A DNA stretch of 64,000 bases from Theodoxus fluviatilis. Its lineage: Eukaryota; Mollusca; Gastropoda; Cycloneritida; Neritidae. Every line of letters begins with the position of its first letter. The first letter of the stretch is position 1. A program made the position numbers and the translations under genes. Shown piece by piece: positions 37,301 to 49,200 of the stretch. The stretch spans positions 31,001 through 95,000 of the forward strand of contig JAWQFJ010016620.1 in assembly GCA_034096865.1 (NCBI GenBank). The letters are read 5' to 3'. The notes under the pieces were generated by a model that worked only from the letters and a program-made list of their open reading frames with translations, was not told the DNA's origin and made no database searches.

Positions 37301-37404
37301 ACCTCTCCCAAAATGCGCCATCTCTGCAATGCAATCTGTTTACGTCGCGTCACCTCATTTCCATCATTTTCACTGTTTTTACTTTTGGGAGAACTGTGAG
37401 GCAT
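27663..37404 (-). CDS. CAMKMT: Calmodulin-lysine N-methyltransferase, complete, 11 exons, 315 aa
   Basis: A class I SAM-dependent methyltransferase that trimethylates a lysine of calmodulin. Exons in transcript order: 37404-37303, 36689-36520, 35707-35646, 34832-34772, 34417-34363, 33877-33814, 32461-32401, 31998-31927, 31152-31089, 29901-29773, 27770-27663. All junctions are GT...AG, all phases agree, and the total is 948 nt including a TAG stop. Recognisable motifs in order: [31 protein letters not shown], the SAM-binding loop VCELGGGMTCLAG, acidic-loop VVLTDGND, VLRWGAD, CVICADCLFFEEGRDDLV, FLFAPARGSTFQEF, ENYNDHIWDLHSK and LHYPMMIL. The length is close to the human protein (about 323 aa). 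The start is the first ATG before a lysine-rich N-terminus. The gene is head to head with C19orf47. Introns hold a TTAA element, a MITE and a SINE. Confidence 0.96.
27963..29565 (-). mobile_element. TTAA-target DNA transposon, non-autonomous, 1603 bp, in the CAMKMT last intron
   Basis: Flanked by TTAA at 27959-27962 and 29566-29569. The 17-bp inverted ends are GGCCAGACAYGGCAGCT, with a single mismatch. The minus strand at 28982-28857 encodes a 41-residue basic peptide (MPRPQKQKRRLQAKQAAAAK ...) ending in a stop, perhaps the N-terminus of a lost transposase. A block of about 180 bp is duplicated in tandem (about 28557-28735 and 28736-28920). The termini do not begin CCC/CCY as piggyBac ends usually do, so a Kolobok-type or other TTAA element is as likely. 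Confidence 0.78.
30190..30846 (-). mobile_element. MITE-like element copy B, inverted relative to copy A
   Basis: It lies in the CAMKMT intron between the exons at 29901 and 31089. It matches the copy at 20655-21296 in reverse orientation through the interior: ATGGCTTCCGCGATGCCTTC, GGTTACACAACAAACTAAGG and AGGCTGGGTAATAATCACAG. Its right end is GGTAGGCCTCTTGAACGCAC. The left end is degenerate (CACTCTTGAACGACTCG). No transposase is visible. Confidence 0.65.
31325..31407. repeat. (GT)n microsatellite
   Basis: A long GT tract with rare GC/AT interruptions in the CAMKMT intron between exons 8 and 9. Open frames across it are artefacts. Confidence 0.9.
31731..31791. repeat. (CTC)n / (GAG)n triplet repeat
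   Basis: About twenty uninterrupted CTC triplets on the plus strand (GAG on the CAMKMT sense strand), in the intron about 135 bp downstream of exon 8. The poly-Glu open frame it produces is an artefact. Confidence 0.9.
32894..33300 (-). mobile_element. tRNA-derived SINE with a GCTATATAA-type tail
   Basis: On the minus strand the head resembles a tRNA: an A-box-like TGGCCGAGTGG (complement of 33280-33290) followed by GTTAGCGCGC, and a B-box-like GTTCGAAGC (complement of 33227-33235) about 45 nt later. The body runs about 400 bp to a tail GGTGGAAAGTCGCTATATAA. Similar tails are common in metazoan core-SINE families. It lies in the CAMKMT intron between exons 6 and 7. It is not a functional tRNA because the fold beyond the boxes is not maintained. 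Confidence 0.8.
33450..33571. mobile_element. Possible small TTAA-flanked MITE
   Basis: TTAA at 33446-33449 followed by CCCTATAG, and CTTTAAC-type sequence ending GGG before TTAA at 33572-33575. Terminal similarity is weak beyond CCCT, so this is tentative. It lies in the CAMKMT intron between exons 6 and 7. Confidence 0.3.
35054..35104. repeat. (GGGA)n purine tract
   Basis: About a dozen GGGA units in the CAMKMT intron between exons 3 and 4. Simple repeat only. Confidence 0.85.
36086..36140. repeat. C-rich tract
   Basis: Runs of CCC/CCCC with few interruptions on the plus strand (G-rich on the CAMKMT transcript strand) in the intron between exons 2 and 3. It could form a G-quadruplex in the pre-mRNA. 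Confidence 0.7.
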
Positions 37405-37548
37405 CTGGTCAGCACGAAATGGAATGTAATGAGTGAGAGGAAGACGAGAACTCCCTTGTCAGTGTTGTGTCATTTCGCTAGGTGATATAGACAGGGGAGA
37501 TCACCCTGGAACTTTGATTTCAAGAGTTACTTCCCCAATAATTCCAAA
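37405..37548. promoter_or_regulatory. Putative bidirectional promoter of CAMKMT and C19orf47
   Basis: Only 144 bp separate the CAMKMT start codon (37404, minus) from the C19orf47 start codon (37549, plus). Both 5' UTRs and the core promoters must fit here or overlap, unless upstream non-coding exons exist. No convincing TATA box is visible. The head-to-head arrangement is seen directly; shared promoter function is inferred. Confidence 0.65.
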
Positions 37549-40500
37549 ATGGCTACCGTTGGCGTCGGAGGTAATGTTCTCTCTTTCTTGGGCTAGCAAT
37601 GTTTAGTGTGCATATTGCTTTGTTTTTAAGTTTGTAGTTAGTATAGCCAAATTATTAAATAAATATCCCTGCTTTGGGAGAGTTTAGTACCCTGCAGATG
37701 TGCTCCTATCATTACTTCAAACAATATCGTTCAGTTGTGATGTGAAGTCAAATCTCAAGACCGAAGACATTCATTCATTGATACATCGCTGCTTGATCTT
37801 CGTAACGTTTCAGTTCATCTTAAAGTACCACACACCAAAGTATTTCATATGGGTATTTTAACCTGTTTACCTTTTAGTTGAACTTGTTCACCATGCAGTA
37901 GTTAGCAACATTACACCGACGGTAACTTACGTTTTATAACTTTTTGTAGTTCTTCAGTCTACGTCCGCATCGATTTATATTTGTTGGCGTACACGTGTTT
38001 CCTGTGTGTTTAGTTCGGCATTGTGGTCACAGATGCAGTGGTTTGCTTCAGTCGCGTGAGTCATTCCATGTTGTGGAATTCAGCGTATGTCGCTCCTATT
38101 TGGTGCTGGGTTCAGCTGTTGACGTGTAGTGTGCAGACTTGAAACGTTGCCCTCACTCTCTTAATTAACTACATAAATCTAACTCTAAGTTACCGATTTT
38201 TATATAGTGTCGGTTTGAGAGTGGGAAGGGTCAGCCATTTGTCACGGATCCCATATTTTAAAGAAGGAAGAACCGATTTCCAACTGGGGGTTCAACAATA
38301 TGCAGTAAGTGAGTAACTAGAAATTGTGTATGTCAACGGTGTGTGTTTGCAGCTACCAGATAGTTCATGGTAGTTCTGTGTCTTGCTTGCCAGAGTTGAG
38401 TACGTCCTACTGGATCAACTTCTTCACCAGTGCTGGCATCCCAGCGGGTGATGCTGCCAACTATGCAGTCATCTTTGTGGACAACAGGATCACCAAGGGC
38501 ATGTTCCTTGACCTGACCAAGGAGTACCTGAACGACATGGGTGTCACACGACTTGGAGACATCATTGCCATCCTCAAGCACGCCAAGCAGGTTCACACCC
38601 AGGTCAGCAAATCTGGAGCAAAAGCGACTCTTAGATGCCCTGGGAAGTTGCCTTGAAACAATTTCACTGCAGATTTGATTATTTGTTTGAGCAGCGAGAG
38701 TTGGGGAAGTATGTAACCTGATTTGGCTTTTAGAGTGTGAAATATTTATTTTTCATTTGAGCATGATATTAGGTACACCAAAGTGATTTTTGAAGTTTGG
38801 ATATTAATGTTTATGTTATTATTTCCTGACAGATCTTTTTATTCTAATTCCAATGGTACCAAAATCATTTGTGTAGGTCAATTAGAACCAAATTATGATT
38901 TTTTTTTTCATTTTATTTCGGCACGCGCTTTTTGGCCATTTTACAAATTAGCAAATTAGGCAACTTTTAAGGTCAACACTAAAGCAACCAAATGCATGCT
39001 TTGTGTCATTTTCACTTTTTTTCCTTTTACTGGAAACATACAACAAGCCTAATTTTTTTTAAAGGGACCTGATGTCAGGAAATGTATGAAATCATCTTTC
39101 AAAAACTGGAAAACATGCGATTTGACTAAGGGCTGAACAGATGCACACCAATACGCATAATATGCTACTTTTGCATTTTTCATAACTTCTGTTCTACTTC
39201 ACCTACAAAAATGGTTTTGGTATCAATGGAATCAGCATGAAACACTGAACTTAACTAAAATAATTCAGACTTGAAAAAGTGAAATATGATTTTGTATGTA
39301 TTACATAATACATTTTCTAATAATGACATAGCGTTACATCATTCCTCACCACAGTAGTTGTTGCCATTCATGTTGGTTTGTTACACAGGGTAATGGCACA
39401 GAAAAACAGTTCATTCAATCAGCATTTCCTTGCTCAAAAGTTCTGCTTTGGAAAATCACACACCAATTACATAATACTAATAGCTTGAGCCCGCAGTCTG
39501 TCATAAATGTCCGAGATCTGTCTGGCTGCTGGTACACTCCAAATTCTCCCATCATTGCTGTATGGCATGACATCTAGGCCTGCTTTGAAGACAAATGAGG
39601 CCTCAACAACAGCCACATCTTCTATATCAGGGTACTTGTAGAGATTTTGTCTGCTGGTTTTCCTCAAAAACTGGACAGTGCCTTCTGTATCACTGAGGAC
39701 ATCAATGACAATGCCGATGTAGTGCATATTGTCATAGTAGACTGCAACCCACTCCCCCTGCCTTCTGAATGCAAAGGGTTCTGATGGGGCCTCTTCCAAC
39801 TCCTCTTCTTGTTCTAAAGAGTCATTCTCAGACTGCGCCTCTTCTTCGCACAGCCTTGGTTTCTTTTTCAAAGGAGATCGCACTTCAGATTCTGCTGAAA
39901 TGTCCGTATCTTCCCCGCCTAGGAACTGTTTGAGCGTCTCGGTCAGAAAGTCTATGTTGCCTGTCAATCGAGAGGCAAATCTTTCGAAGGTCACATGACC
40001 ATTAAAAAGTGGCCTTTTTGCATCATAGACACGCAATAACTGAGTAGACAGTTGCTCAAACACTAATACAACCTATTCCCTACATAATCAATGCAAAGTT
40101 AAGTTCCATACTGAAGAAAAGTTAATTTACAAGCGAAGTTTCCTGCGCTACCCAATCTCGTTTTGCGTCGATCTCTGGCAGAGGCAAATTTTTCGAAGGT
40201 CACGTGACCGTTAAAAAGTGGTCTTTTTGCATCATAGACACGCAATAACTGTCTGCAGAATCTTCACATTGTTGAAGGCGGCAGTCTAAAGAAAGAAAGA
40301 AAAAAAAAGAAAGAAAGAAAGAAAGAACTGAGTAGACAGTTGCTCAAACACTAATACAACCTATTCCCTACATAATCAATGCAAAGTTAAGTTCCATACT
40401 GAAGAAAAGTTAATTTACAAGCGAAGTTTCCTGCGCTACCCAATCTCGTTTTGCGTCGATCTCTCGCAGAGGCAAATTTTTCGAAGGTCACGTGACCATT

Positions 40501-43500
40501 AAAAAGTGGCCTTTTTGCATCATAGACACGCAATAACTGAGTAGACAGTTGCTCAAACACTAATACAACCTATTCCCTACATAATCAATGCAAAGTTAAG
40601 TTTCATACTGAAGAAAAGTTAATTTACAAGCGAAGTTTCCTGCGCTACCCAATCTCGTTTTGCGTCGATCTCTTCAGGTAGACAACTACCACTTTCGAGC
40701 ACAAAATACACCAACAAAGTGTTTGTTTTTTGAGAAAAAAGCAGCACAAACAAACACAACATAGGTTCAGTCTTATCAACAAGCATCTCCCACGTGAATG
40801 GAGATGAACAACTCGACGGATCGCTGCATTGTTGTTGCGTCGCGTCACGCTCGGACACTTCGCCACAGCCGGCCATTGTTGTCACTCGCCCGAGGTAAAA
40901 ACTTCCACACCTCAAATTTTTGGTTGTAATTCGCGTCGCGTGAATGTTGAAACAAGCTAAACTAACTTGACATTTTTTAAGACAAAGTTGCGATCTTTCA
41001 CATGGTGGGCTTCCTGAGATTTTATTTCAAACCTTTCAAGTAGAAAAGGCCAGTAGTAGTTTTCATTCACAGATTTCAGTTGTAAAGCGCGCGAGTTTCA
41101 ATGAATGAAAAATACGGAAACGAGGCTCACAACTTCCTCTTTCATTCATTGGTGGTTATTTTTAGGTGCAATGCTTTCACTGATTGCGATTTGAAGCGAA
41201 AAGAAGCTTACCATCGGAAAATGGACTGGCCCAAGCCCGGCAGCCATTCTCGCAGCGACGCACACATCACTTTTTCAAACTACGATTTCCCCAATTTGTT
41301 GAGCTATCAAACTAAAAAATAATGTAACAGAGTAAAAGAGAGAAGAATAAACTTTCATCCAGTATAAATGTTATTTCATACATCGCCATACACACAGAGA
41401 GATGAAAGGAGAAACATAGGGTAAAATTGGGGAAATTCCACCCAGCGGACAGCCAATTGGCTCACTTTGGTATTGCTAATGATATATCATGTAAACAAGA
41501 TTTTTTCATGAGATAGTGGTGCCTTTATCCCCTTTTATCATCCTAGAAAAAAGTTTCTTCCAGTACTGAGAAGGAATGACATAATGGTACAGAAAAAGTA
41601 GTGGAAGTATTCCATGCTTCATACAAACAGAAAAGTTGAAGGGGACACTGTTTCTGATGGTGTTTGTTGTGATCTCCTCCAGATATTAAAGTGTAACTCT
41701 TTCACCATATCACAATCAGGATGTCCGGGACAAGGCTCTACATGGATTCCAGCCAACTCCAGCCATCATCCCTACTCCTCCACCTACCATAAGGCGGTCT
41801 ACAGGTGTGTATAACGTTAATGGTGTCTGTCATCCCACATCTATAGTGTTGTAGCTCTGTTAGGGGTATTCATTGCTGGGGGGGAAAAATTTCATACCTA
41901 CCTGTGAAATAAATCTCCATGCTAAAATGACCAAAAACATATGTGAAATTGTCAAAAGATTGTATTTGTATTTGCAAAATGGAAGAGGCATCTTCGTTTG
42001 CAGCTTCTTTTTTGTTTGAAATGAGCCTTGAGTGAAAAAAAGACGGTGTAATTTTTGCTAACAAGCATGACAATTTCTCAAGGTGCTCCCTCTGTGGGTT
42101 CAGGGTAAGAATTGACCCACCGCATCTCCCTACAAAATTCGTGAGAGGCGAATAACTAGAGACATGGTGACTTGATTTGCGTTTACTCTAAACTGTGCTA
42201 GTGATTTTCATGCTCAATGGCCTTCCATAGCCTTCACAGGCTGATAGGCCGTAACACTCCATCCATCCATCCATCCATTGTCAAGGTGCAAGTTTGCTAA
42301 AGACGGAAATTGCCACTGTCAGTAAACCTGACTGGCAAAGTATTCCCTGTGACTTTTAGCTTTAAACAGTGAACAGTGACTCTTGGTTTAGTTACTAATC
42401 AGATGATCATAATGATGCCTCACATTACTCTGATTATGGTCAAGATCTCTTACCCAGTGTTTAGCTGTCTGCCTTTTGGGCTGAGCTGTCACTCTCAGAT
42501 GCATCCTGTAAGCCTCTATCTGCACTCCTAAGTAATTTTTTAATGCTGTGATTTTGCAGTTGCCAGTCGCATGATTGACCACCATGTACACAAGGAGAGA
42601 GATCCACCACTCTCCAACACACCTCTGGCACAGAAGCTTGCAGCCTTGGAAGGTAAGGATACGCCACAAAATTCCCTCCACACTTTTGTAGCATTCCAAA
42701 TACTTATGTAGAAGCAATCTTGACATTTTGAGAAATCATGTTTCACATCTATGAATGTTTGGACCTATTAACCCTCTGCGCGCCATCGGCTGTCATAACC
42801 GCCGACGCAGTTACCTCCCCCCACAGCCGTCAGTGGTTATAGTTGACAGACTGATAGGCATGTTTGAATCTGGCGCCGTTTGCTATGAATCTTGGGATTG
42901 TGAGAGCTCTAATAACAGTCGCCATATTTTTTCACTGCAGGGGCGCGAATTTAGAGCGAATTTTGAAGTTACCGATCGAGGTAGACTCGCTGCTGCATGA
43001 TTTCGATTGCGCACGCTGGCCAAAAAATGGCTTAGCTCGATCCTGATGAAGAGCGAATCTTTGAAATATTGTTCGATTCTGACTCGGAAGAAGAATTCCA
43101 TGGCTTCACAGAGGAAGATTTGGTCGAGTTTGCCACAGAGTGACTCTGATGACGAAATCAAAATTGAACCAGCCCAGTCCAAGATTCCGTCTGCGTATGA
43201 CCACTCATGATTGCTGGAGTGCCAGATCATGGACTCTCCTCAACATGTGCCCGACGACGTATCTAAATCGGATGCTTTTCATCTCTATTTCAACAATGAA
43301 GTCGTTGACTTGATGGTCGACGAAACGAATCGCTACGCTGGTCAAGTGAGGGCGAAGAAAGGAAGCGATGCGGGAATTTATTCTCAAGTGAGTCAGTGGC
43401 AGCCTGTCACTCGACCCGTTTTTTATTTGTGTTGTCTCAGTTGTTTTTTCTTATCATATTGTATTGCATGGACATAAATTTCAATGGGTCTATCAGAGAG

Positions 43501-45959
43501 AGCATTCAATTTTCCATCTTTCCTCCAAAAATTTTGCCTCTATAGCAAAGAATAAAATATTTGTATATTTTTAAACAGAAGAGGGGTCTCGGTGTTTGGG
43601 CACGTCCAGAAAATAACTGGCTGCAGGGAGTAAAAAACATGAAATATTAATGGCGTCCAGAGGGTAAAACATGAACTGGATATTTTTCTCCATGACTGGC
43701 CTCAGTGTAGCTAATTGATATACAGTCTTACATCCTACCATTGGGACCAGTCCAGTAGCTAAGGTGCTCACCTGTAGTGACTGGCTGGCAGGGGCAGTGT
43801 TCGAAGCACCCTCAGGGGAGGAAAACTGGTTACTGGACACTGCACAGCAGCTACCAGGGGAGAAATTCTTCATAAAGAGTTTCCTATAAAGATTAAAAGT
43901 TTTACTCTAAATTTGTGTTAATTAATATACTTACCATACCTCAAACAAACACTTTTTCCTTGAAGCACATGCAAAAGAAAAAGCATGTTTGGGGTATGGT
44001 AAGTTGTGAAATTAAAAAATAATTAACCCCTACCCTGGCATTACAATTGGGACTTTTTGGTCTGTCATCACTACAATACTCTTTTCTCTTGCACATGCCC
44101 TTCTAATTATCCAACAAAATATAGCTATACTTATACCAGAAGTAATAACAATTGAACAAAGAACAAATCTGTCATTGTTTTTAGAAAATGCTGATTTGTG
44201 TGTGTGTGTAATTTTTTGGAAAGTATATTTGACATCCTTCCCAACTCATACTTAGCAGCATATGTCAGAGCCACCAGGGTAAGGGTTAACATAAAGATTG
44301 CTACTGTTGTATCCAATACTCAGCCATCATTCTGTGGTGAGATGATTATATTGCCAGTTGGAGCCTTTTTCATTGTTGGAGAGCTGATGCAGCCGTTGGC
44401 AGTGATGACAGACTTGTTGCATTTCCAGCATCCAAGATGCCATCGTTGGCTCAGTGCAAAATCCATGTTTTCAGCTGCCAAGAAGTCGTCAGTCTTTTCA
44501 CGGCTTGGTGCTGACAGCCCCTCCACCCCTGTCTCATCCAAGATGAAAGCATCAGTGGGAAGCACTGCTCCCAGTTCACAGGTATGATGGCACCAGTATG
44601 TGTAAACAGCTCCCTCTATGGTCCACAAATGTAACTAGATCACTTTGGAAAACGGCTTTACTTCATGAATTCATAATCCATAATTACTGCATCAGACATT
44701 TTTAGTCATATGTTAATCCACTTCTAGACTTTACTTTCAGAAGAAAAAGAACTAAACTCACATTGCTAAATTTGTATTTGGTTGCTGCTTTTCAGGCACA
44801 TTAAAAAAAAACACCTACATGACATTTTTCAGTGCAAAATATATTCAGTGACTTTGTAAACCATTATAAAATAAATATTGAGTTTACTGCCCAGTATTAA
44901 AGATTTTAATTTTTATGTACATTGTACAGTTATGAAAGAAAATTGCATTCATTCATCAGTTTCCTGTTGTCTAATATTTCTTCATGTGCCAACTATCTTT
45001 AAACACTGAAGTCCCTGTAGCGCCTTTCTCCACCCTTGACTGGTATTCCTGTTCAGCCCTACTCTGACCATCTTAGGCTACTTTTCATGGTTTCTTTGCA
45101 AGACAGGCAATTAAACTGTCTGTCTGCGTTACAAGGACATAAGAGAAAGAATGGGTGGATGAGGGATACCAGGCAAGAGCGGAACAGGCATACCAGGCAA
45201 GGGTAGGGAGAGGTGCTTCAAGGACTTAAGAGTTAATTAATAGGTTACAGAATTGTCTTCTGTGAGCAAAGAAAAAGCAACAACATTTGCTTACTGGAAA
45301 CAATAAATTGTTCATTGGAGTTACTCAAAGCTGAGGACCTCAAGGGTTGAGTAAATCAATTTTTTGTGTGTGGAAAGATCAGTCACAAAAACAACATTTT
45401 ACTGATAAAATGCAATGACATTTATAATTTTTTTAATTTATGCAGTCTTATGTTGACCTAGTGTCAAGGGGGAGAGGTTGAGGGAGAAGAAAATCATTGC
45501 TGGTCTCAACTTGTGTCCATCCTGGTTCCAGTCATCTGTGTTCAGCCGCCTTGGAGACAAGACTGTGGGCAAGGCGGTCAAGCGGCCAGCCTCCTCCACA
45601 TCACTTGAAGCCCCTGACAGCCCCATAGAGGGCAAGCCCCTAGAATATGCAGGCATCCTCAAGGTGGGGGCCAGCAAGACCCCCCGAGTGTCTTCCACCA
45701 CAGGGCCCCCTGCAAAAGTGGCCCGTCGCATCAGCCACCCCAACCTGGTCATCACCCGCACTCTATCAGGTACTGTGCTTACTGTACTATGTTTCACAAG
45801 GATTATATGTGGGACAGTAGGCATTACATAGAAACAGTGAGATTGTTTTCTTTCTCCCCTGCCTACTCTCTTCTTTTCAATTTGTACTGTCACTTAGCCT
45901 CACACTTGCTCTCTTTTTCTGTTCCTCTTCTGGAGTTCAGTCAGTCTGTCAGTCAGTCA

Positions 45960-46047
<88 letters not shown>

Positions 46048-46069
46048 GCCTGCCTGCCTCTTTCTCTTT

Positions 46070-46144
<75 letters not shown>

Positions 46145-46255
46145 GTGTGTGTTTTCACACATGCATATATATTTATGCATGCAAGTGTATGTGTGCATGC
46201 ATATGTGTGTATATATAAATGTGTGTATGTGTCTGTGTGTACATAAATGCACGCA

Positions 46256-46286
<31 letters not shown>

Positions 46287-49200
46287 AGAAGAGTAAGATG
46301 CAGATGGTTGTGTTTGTGATGGAGGGTTTTGACCATATCAGTCTCCATCTATATATCCACATTTGCCTAGTTGGAGCCAGTACATTGTGCATGGCAATAG
46401 TCTGGTGCTCATCATCTCTTCACTTGGATGTTCAACAGGGAGGTTACTGATGTGGCCCCACCTGAAGTCCAAAACTAGTTCCAGCCCATACAGGGTTTCA
46501 ACAATTAGAAACTTCAACATATGTCGAATTGCTAACCCTGACCATGCACTGCCCAACAGCCCCAACCCCAGCCGCCAAGAAGGTGCCAAACTCAGACCTG
46601 CCAGTGCAGACGGAGGGCATCCTGTCGGACTATGCCAAGCAAGACAACGCCAGCATCAAGGACCGTCTGGGCAAGAAGGTTGTGACAGCAGCTGCCACCA
46701 GCACCACAGGGCCTGGCACCAACCCTAGCAAAGTGGGCAATCCCTCCACCCCCAACCTCACCGTCCATGCCACCACCTCTAACCGCCCTGGTGCTGTCAC
46801 TGTGCGGACCAGCACCATCACTGGTTCCGGAGGTAGGTCCTGCTTTCCTGTTGTACGTGTGTCTGAGGAGGAATTACAGAATCTGTTGATGTATCTGGCT
46901 TGACTCCTTTGAATGGAAATGATTGTGATGAGCAGAATTGGGTCGGGCAGCTAGATTTTGGATCCTGCTCGCTTGTAGATTGTCAAAAGGTGCTGTGGTC
47001 TAATAGAATTGTCTTGGATCCCATCCATGTCATAGATTGTTAAAAGGCACTGTGGTCTAATGAAATTGTCTTGCATCTTGTCCATCCTATCCATCTTGTT
47101 GATTGTCCAAAGGTTCTGTGGTCTAATGAAATTGTCTTGGATCCTATCAATCTTGTAATTTGTAAAAAGGCACTGTGGTCTAATGAAATTGTCTTGGATT
47201 CTGTCCATCCTATCCGTCTTGCAGATTGTCCAAAGGTGCTATGGTCTAATGAAATTGTCTTTTAGGAATTTTACCCTTCTTTTGGTGTTTTCATGTGATT
47301 TAAGATCCTGCATGCATTAACCCTTTCCGACCGGATGCGACGCGCACGTTACATCTCCCTTTCAGACCGGATGCGACGCGCATGTCGCATTTGACGGTGG
47401 TGTGCCTCCATCGCATAGACTAAAATAGCTATTGATATCACATGATTACTGCTAGACATGCTGATAGCAGAGTCAAAAAGCCTCCATTCAGCGTTTACAG
47501 ATTGAAAATCAAGCTAGTAGGAGTGGAGAAATAAATTTTTATCCATTAGGTTTTGGGGAAAAGTTTATTTGTCGCCGAAAACCCGCGTGGCATTTGATAG
47601 TAGTCCACTCCGATCGCTGTTCTAAAAATAGTCTTTGATATCACATGACAGACGCTAGGCATGCTGGAAAGCTTAGTGTATCCGCTTTCTCTCAGCACTT
47701 ACAGATCAAAAATCGAGCAAGTAGGAGCTGAGATTTGATTTTTTTTCACTTGAGTTTTGAAGAAAAAAAATCGAGTTGTTGGTCGAACATCGGTATTAAA
47801 TTTGGTGGAGTATACTTCCATCGCATTTTCTAAAATTAGTCACGGATATGACGTGGCAGATTCTAAGCATTCTGGGTAGCCAAATAAACACACTTCCTTC
47901 CCACGTTTACGGAGTGAAAATCGAGTGATTACAAGCGGAGAAACGATCGTTTTTGTAGAGAGATCTGATCTCGCGCAACATGGCTGACGATCCTGCAGCG
48001 ATCCGTGAAGGGAGCGATATCGAAGCTGATTCAGATGAGGAGTTCGAAGCACTTTCGGGAGACTACTGTAGCGATCGTTTGGGTGCAGAACAGTCGCAGG
48101 AGTGGTTTGAGTTTCTGGAGGAATAGGATGTCGAAGAGGAGTTCGAAGGATTCCAGGGAGAGTGGAAGTATGAGAACTTTAGACCATGCCTCAGTTCTCA
48201 TACTTCCACTCTCCCTGGAATCCTTCGAACTCCTCTTCGACATCCTATTCCTCCAGAAACTCAAACCACTCCTGCGACTGTTCTGCACCCAAACGATCGC
48301 TACAGTAGTCTCCCGAAAGTGCTTCAAACTCCTCATCTGAATCAGCTTCGATATCGCTCCCTTCTCGGATCGCTGCAGGATCGTCAGCCATGTTGCGCGA
48401 GATCAGATCTCTCCACAAAAACGATCGTTTCTCCGCTTGTAATCACTCGATTTTGAACTTGAAGGTACCCTGATATTTTGCATACTTTAAGCTTTCAAAC
48501 AGTGTTTGAATCTTGTCGATATGTTGAATATAAGTTGAGTTATATTTTTTTTTTGTTGGCAGTATCTTTCAAATGCCGAAAGGACAAATTTCTTAGATTT
48601 TACATATGTGTACATTATCTGTCATAATATTTTGCCAACTGCTCTGATTCTTTTGAAATTTTAATTGCAAATGTAAAAATGAATCAGCTTCAAGACTATG
48701 TAAAGTTTTTACTGTTTCAATGAGAATAATTGAGTTGAAGTGTATTTTGGATCCAAAAAATTATGTGTTCTTGAAAAATTTTCTTTTTTGTCATCTTTCC
48801 AATTTTTTACAGGAAAATTTTGTACTCTAGGAGCTGCAGTCATGATGTAGTAGAGTAGATTATTTATTTACCTTTTTAACAGTTTTTAGATCTTGTTTCT
48901 AGGAAGTGTAGAAGAGAAGAAATAATTTTTTGAATAAAGGATGTCAACTTCTTTTCCCCCCCGGAAAAACCCTTAGGTTTTAGGGAGGCTTTTTCATCAC
49001 GCACTTTAGGTCGTAATGGGTTAATCTTAACAATGTACTGGATGATAGACAAGAATTCCCAGTGATATAGGGCATGATTGAAAATATTCCATGGTCATGT
49101 AAGCATATGAATGAAGAGATGTTCAAAGCTAGGCATGCCTCTCCTTAGATAGAGCTTTTTGTGGAAGCAGTGAGCCTAAGGTTTTCTGACTTCCTTTAAT

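Noticed and set aside
45949..46392. Arg/Glu- and Thr/Asp/Arg/Gln-rich open frames
   Set aside because: They are translations of the CTGT and CT microsatellites.
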